From: Paragonimus skrjabini miyazakii | Taxonomy: Eukaryota > Platyhelminthes > Trematoda > Plagiorchiida > Troglotrematidae | DNA: 64,000 nucleotides | Assembly (NCBI GenBank): GCA_014338405.1 | Contig: JTDE01000039.1 | Coordinates: 376,617-440,616 of the forward strand | Direction of reading: 5' to 3' | Shown here: positions 59,372 to 64,000 of the stretch, piece by piece | How the letters are laid out: every line of letters begins with the position of its first letter | How positions within the stretch are numbered: position 1 is the stretch's first letter | Made by a program: the position numbers and the translations under genes | Notes under the pieces: generated by a model | The model's database searches: none | What the model saw: only the letters and a program-made list of their open reading frames with translations | What the model was told of the DNA's origin: nothing

Positions 59372-62300
59372 GGTAATATATGTGGTAGTTAGTGGCTGGC
59401 GTTTACCGGATAACCACAACCGGTTTAATGGTTGTTCCCACGCATCATGTGTGTTTACCAGGTGAACTTAGACCGCATACCTTGCTACATGAAAAGCAAA
59501 CGTGGAGCTTTGTAGTTAATAACAATTACAAGTTATTTACGCTGGTTAGCTCAAATTGGCGTGAAATTCGTTTAATGCAAAAACTGTGCAGCTATGCGTC
59601 TGCAATATACTGGCAAAGAAAGCACACCTGCTGTGTACTTGGATACATAGTTTGCTAAAAGATACAATTAAGTAAGATATGTTGGAACAATTCATTGATA
59701 CTTGATGTGTGTCTAGTTTTCGTCATAGTTACTCCTGATTCGTTCCCTACTCAACTTTGTTTGCATAGTTGGATATTCCTTGTTTCAGTGTTTTCAAAAA
59801 CATAAACAACATAACAAAACTGGACGGTGAAACGGATAGTGATAGTTGTGCAGTCTCAATAATATTTTACCGTGCGCGGTTTAGCGGTGCACTTTTGCAC
59901 AGCACTAATCAATAGGTACACAAAAACATGATGATAAACAAAGGTTACATATTTGTAAATAAACAGAAACATTTCAGTTACTATATTCATGCGTCACGGC
60001 TGAAAAGCCTATATGTTCGTTCATTGGTGAATTTTACGTGTTAATTACTCCCATTTTAATCAGCTGGAAAATATTGTATTTTTAGTGTGAAAGGATTGAG
60101 AAAATTCAGTCACATGATGTCAGCAGGTGAGGAGGTGTTTGATACACAAATTCCTGTCCGGACCATCTGGTTGAATTGAGAGTTTGCTCGGTTTTCGGCC
60201 GACTTCTGAACTGGAATATGATAAGTGAGTATATTTTGTGACTGTCTTTATACAGTCAAGCAGGCCGATGCTAGAATTGTACGCCTACAACCACTCAAAT
60301 ACGACCTCATGCGGATACCAGTGTGTTCCAACTAGGTGTTTATCTAAAATCATTACCCAAAACTCATGAAAAGATTTGAAATGGATTTGTTTGGAAGTTT
60401 GCTGCGATTTCCATGTCGGTTAGTAACATCACTTTCAGACAGTTAAGTCTAGGTAGCTTCTCCACATCCTCGTTCGATACTGCTCATCACGTGAACTATA
60501 TTATTTAAGGTGTGCACGTGTAAAATTTCAGTGTCTGTTAATAATGCGTTAATCAATCTAAAAATTAAGTCCGAAGTTGCTACTACTACACTCTACACCA
60601 TCCACCCCAAACTAAGACGCCAGTTATTGGACTAATGCAGCTCACTTCATTCTTTTCTACCGTAATGTTGCATCGAAGGTGATACTATTTTCCAGTAGTG
60701 CAAATGGGTACCACAGTCGGCTGGCGTAATCGATGGTGGAGCCCACAGCAATAGGTTTTGAAATACACCCTCTCAACATTGAAAATAATTGCTTTATTGC
60801 AGACGAAGCGAGGCCATTTTAATCAGAACCCACCAGCCGGCGTTTTGTACACAAAAGTGATTGCCGTCGTGGTGATGACATAATACGTCGTGTGACCTTA
60901 TGCTTGTCCATACTTTGCCTATATCTATTTGTGTGTCATAAATAACTCGCATGTTTGACGTTTGCGATTGATGAAAATAAACGAAATGTTATCATATCGC
61001 AATATATGTCTTCTTTCTACACCGACAAACGATAAGCATGCATTTCTGACGTCATATTTTTCTCGAAGTTGGCTTTGGCTCCTTCTTTGATCAAGTACTT
61101 TTAGTATTGGCATTTTGACAAGAGAAATTTGTTAACCACGTCAGTTATGATTGAGATAATTGACAAAAAAACGAACAAACTTTTAAAATATGGAGCACAG
61201 TTTATTGACCTTGTCTACTTATAGGCAGTTAGTCAAAAATTTGCACGAACAAACTGAATGAGCCGGCCTGTTGCCAGGCGTACTGCGGCCTTATCCAAAT
61301 TATCAAACTCTGAACGACGAAAACACTGTTTTTCTACGATCCAATGCGTTAGTTATTGCATACTTTTACACAGTGAAAAAGGTATTTAACCAACCATTCG
61401 TGCTGTTTGTGAACGAAAATTTTTCAATAAATTCTGCTTGTCCAGTATATGCGAAAGTAACCTTTTTCTAGTAGTTAACCTTGCAAATCGTGCAACACGT
61501 TAGTAAATTGCGTTTCTGCGTAGGCTCTCTGCTTACAGGGGTATCGAAAAACTGATTCCACGGTCCTTTGACAATCAAAATTTTCCAGGAGGTGTGCTTG
61601 CTGTAAGATGGCTCTGCTACCGTGATTATGCATAATAGTAGTGGATGGAAGCCCAATCGTTTAGTCAAACATTTGCGCCATTTGAGGGATGATTTATTAG
61701 TGAGATTTCACTGTATGATTTTGAAATTTACAGTAGGCAAATGACACAAAGCAAAAACACTTTTGTTGGCCAGATCGTGCAGTGTGGTCGTTAAGATTCC
61801 TTATACCCATCTATAATATCCCGCTTAGATGAACGCAGCGCAACTCACGACCGGCTTCGTCTTTACACGAGCATCTCGTTGTATGAAATATAATAATATT
61901 TTTCTAATAGTAATTGCAGAGTTAGGTAGTTTGAACTGTGCACCATGTTCTTTAGGCCACGGTCTTCATACTCAACTACATGATTCAGCCGGTTCCTATT
62001 AAATGGTCCAATTAAAAGATTGATCACAATAATTGGTCGCTCAATGGCATACGGTTGTCTCACAAGAACGTAAGCCTGAGTTTCACGTCCGGTTTGGTCT
62101 AGGTTAGAAAGAGTTGATGAACTTCTGAAAAAAAATAACAGATGCCTGTAAAAATGCTGATTTATTGAAGTATGTGAAATCATGCTCCCACTCTGTTATC
62201 TGAAAATAAAACCCAAAAAATTTACTGTCCCAACTAGCAATTAAAGCGATGTACCTTGAACGAATTCTAGCAATAGTCACGTTACAAACTGTAAGAATGG

Positions 62301-64000
62301 TTGATATCCCTAAATGATCGGTGTCCGCTGCGGCTTGACTGGAACCTCAGTGTTACTCAAAACGCATGTAGTTCGGTTTTGCTAGTAAATCCTTGTACAA
62401 ACAGGCGAATTAGATCCACCATTCAAAAGTCGGACCAGGTAGCCCTGGAAGCACATATTGATCTAAGTGAGTGCATTTTCATTCAATCTTCCTTACATTG
62501 GTTATTTTCCGTTGATTAAGCTACATCCCAACGAACACAGTTATACTTTTGGTACTTATAGGTTCCTTTAAAGAAAGACCCCGTATGACGTTAGCAAAAT
62601 CACCGGAACAGTTCAGGTACTAATAATTATTAGTCTGAAACACAAAGTTCCGCATCCACTTCTATAAATTATGGGATAGGTAATAATCAGTGTATGTTAA
62701 ATTTGTGATTCATACGACGTTAGCGCGTGAGGTCCACCTACGAGGAGGATAAGAAAAATACAGAGTATATTAAGATATCAAGTTCCAGACCAATTATGTG
62801 ATGGTATGGTGCATTTCCATGGCAAAGTATTTGGGAATCACGATGGACACAGTAGAGTTTACAACGACCTGGTGCGTGTTATGTACGCTGCGATCATTTT
62901 GTTTGTTTGCTTCAAAGGCAATTCATCTTTAAAGATAATTAAACTTTATTGCCCGATAAAAATATAATCAGTGTTATGGAACTCGCAATCTGCCTCGGTG
63001 GAATGTTTATGTTGAGTTTCGAATAGCTGACAAAGTGGGACGCCAGAATCAGATTATTTTATAAGGAGAGCATCACCGTTGAAGAAAAATTAGACCACTG
63101 GACCATGTTTATCACAGCCCGAAAAGTTCAATTGACCGTTTGCTTTCGATAATTGTTTCTTTTAAGAACGTGAAAAGATTTGTTTTCTTTATCAATTTGA
63201 AAACCACGAAGTTCGCTAGATGAATTCATTCCAAACACACTTTTCAACCGCTAGCGTGTGGAGCAAACAAAATTAGACAAACAAACATTTGATTTAAATC
63301 CAATGAACCACTAACCATGGCTTCTTAACTCTACCTTGACTTTGGTATGGTAAACCAAACCAAATGTAGTGTAACTATTAATTCATTTGGGTTCGAAATG
63401 AAGGCTTGTGACAATTGATTAACAAAGCTGTTTCTTTGGAAATAACACTAACGAGAGAATACAAACGTTTTGCATGGACAATCTGCAGTCATGTAATACC
63501 AGATGGAGGCAATGTGCTGAAATACGAGCGGTATTCTTTTATTCAATCCATGTGCGGATATTAACTGGTATTGTTTGTTCAAGAAAGCTATGGTGTTCAA
63601 AACCAAGAGGTTTTTTCTGTTTACATAAAGTACAGTTGCAGATCAATTCCATGGGTATGATGTACCAGCATTGTCATTTTTATCATACCTAGACTGCCTA
63701 CACAGATGGCTTGTTAAAGCAGAACGCACCTGGCAGAGAGGACCACATGTTTTAATGAAAACGGTTGTTTCAATATCGATTGTGAACCTACCATTGGGAG
63801 ATCATTCAAACTTGCCTAAAATTCGTAGCTGATATAAAGACGTGGCCGTTGGGTTCACCCTAACGGATAGTGATGTGAGTTTTGGCTGACATTAGCCTTC
63901 TCCCGCCTGTTATGAAGTGTAGGCATTAGTTTCATCCACTCACTACCAACAAGAAGGTCGCAACTGTCTTGTTCCATAGAGTTACCTATGTCTGTTTCAT
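59372..64000. other. No identified feature
   Basis: No recognisable gene, RNA, repeat family or mobile element. The open frames seen (up to 106 codons at 61863-62183 on the - strand) have no motif and are ordinary for this composition. Confidence 0.45.

Overview
The window is eukaryotic, AT-rich and almost free of recognisable genes. There is no operon structure, no rRNA, no convincing tRNA gene and no CRISPR array. Two elements can be named with confidence. One is an RTE-type non-LTR retrotransposon on the + strand (about 16.95-20.76 kb) with a 5'-truncated relic of the same family on the - strand (about 13.85-14.05 kb). The other is a complete but inactivated mariner DNA transposon (47077-48408) flanked by TA. 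AT richness, long gene-less stretches, an RTE whose apurinic-like endonuclease and C-terminal region resemble trematode RTEs as I remember them, and a D34D mariner suggest a flatworm, most likely a digenean trematode. That placement is inference. Two assembly gaps (157 N inside the retrotransposon, exactly 100 N at 36675) mark a draft scaffold.

The most interesting signal is a dispersed family of about 90-100 bp repeats that can be drawn as type I hammerhead ribozymes. Copies lie at 4101-4197 (-), 4222-4318 (+), 28423-28510 (+) and 53595-53697 (-), with a more distant relative at 9785-9875 (+). Four copies share a CTGAGGA-like box, exactly 18 nt of helix II, GAAACGT and a matching ACGTT (ACGCT in one copy). 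Several substitutions between copies keep the pairings. The two copies at 4.1-4.3 kb lie head to head as an inverted dimer. Hammerheads at the ends of Penelope-like elements or in SINE/retrozyme-like repeats are the nearest known precedent, but no Penelope coding sequence is visible here.

Host genes can only be guessed from splice signals. The - strand carries eight GGTAAGT donor sequences against one on the + strand. Three of the - strand exons they define (59246-59337, 56100-56171, 54808-54880) have compatible phases, so a - strand gene with small exons and introns of one to several kb is plausible. A separate + strand exon at 10538-10662 has a strong acceptor and a perfect donor. None gives a product I recognise. 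My rough estimate is that about one open frame of 128 or more codons is expected by chance on each pass through a window of this length and composition, so the unrecognised frames of 120-139 codons are not evidence of genes.

Layout: 0-13.8 kb is gene-poor sequence with hammerhead-like copies, a candidate promoter at 6.3 kb and a candidate exon at 10.5 kb; 13.85-14.05 kb is the RTE tail relic; 16.95-20.76 kb is the RTE; 23.0-23.4 kb is a GC-richer unknown segment; 27-36 kb holds scattered candidate small exons, a hammerhead-like copy and a tRNA-like SINE candidate at 32.1 kb; 47.1-48.4 kb is mariner; 53.6-59.4 kb holds the intact-core hammerhead-like copy, short tandem repeats and the best - strand exons; 59.4-64 kb shows nothing I can name.
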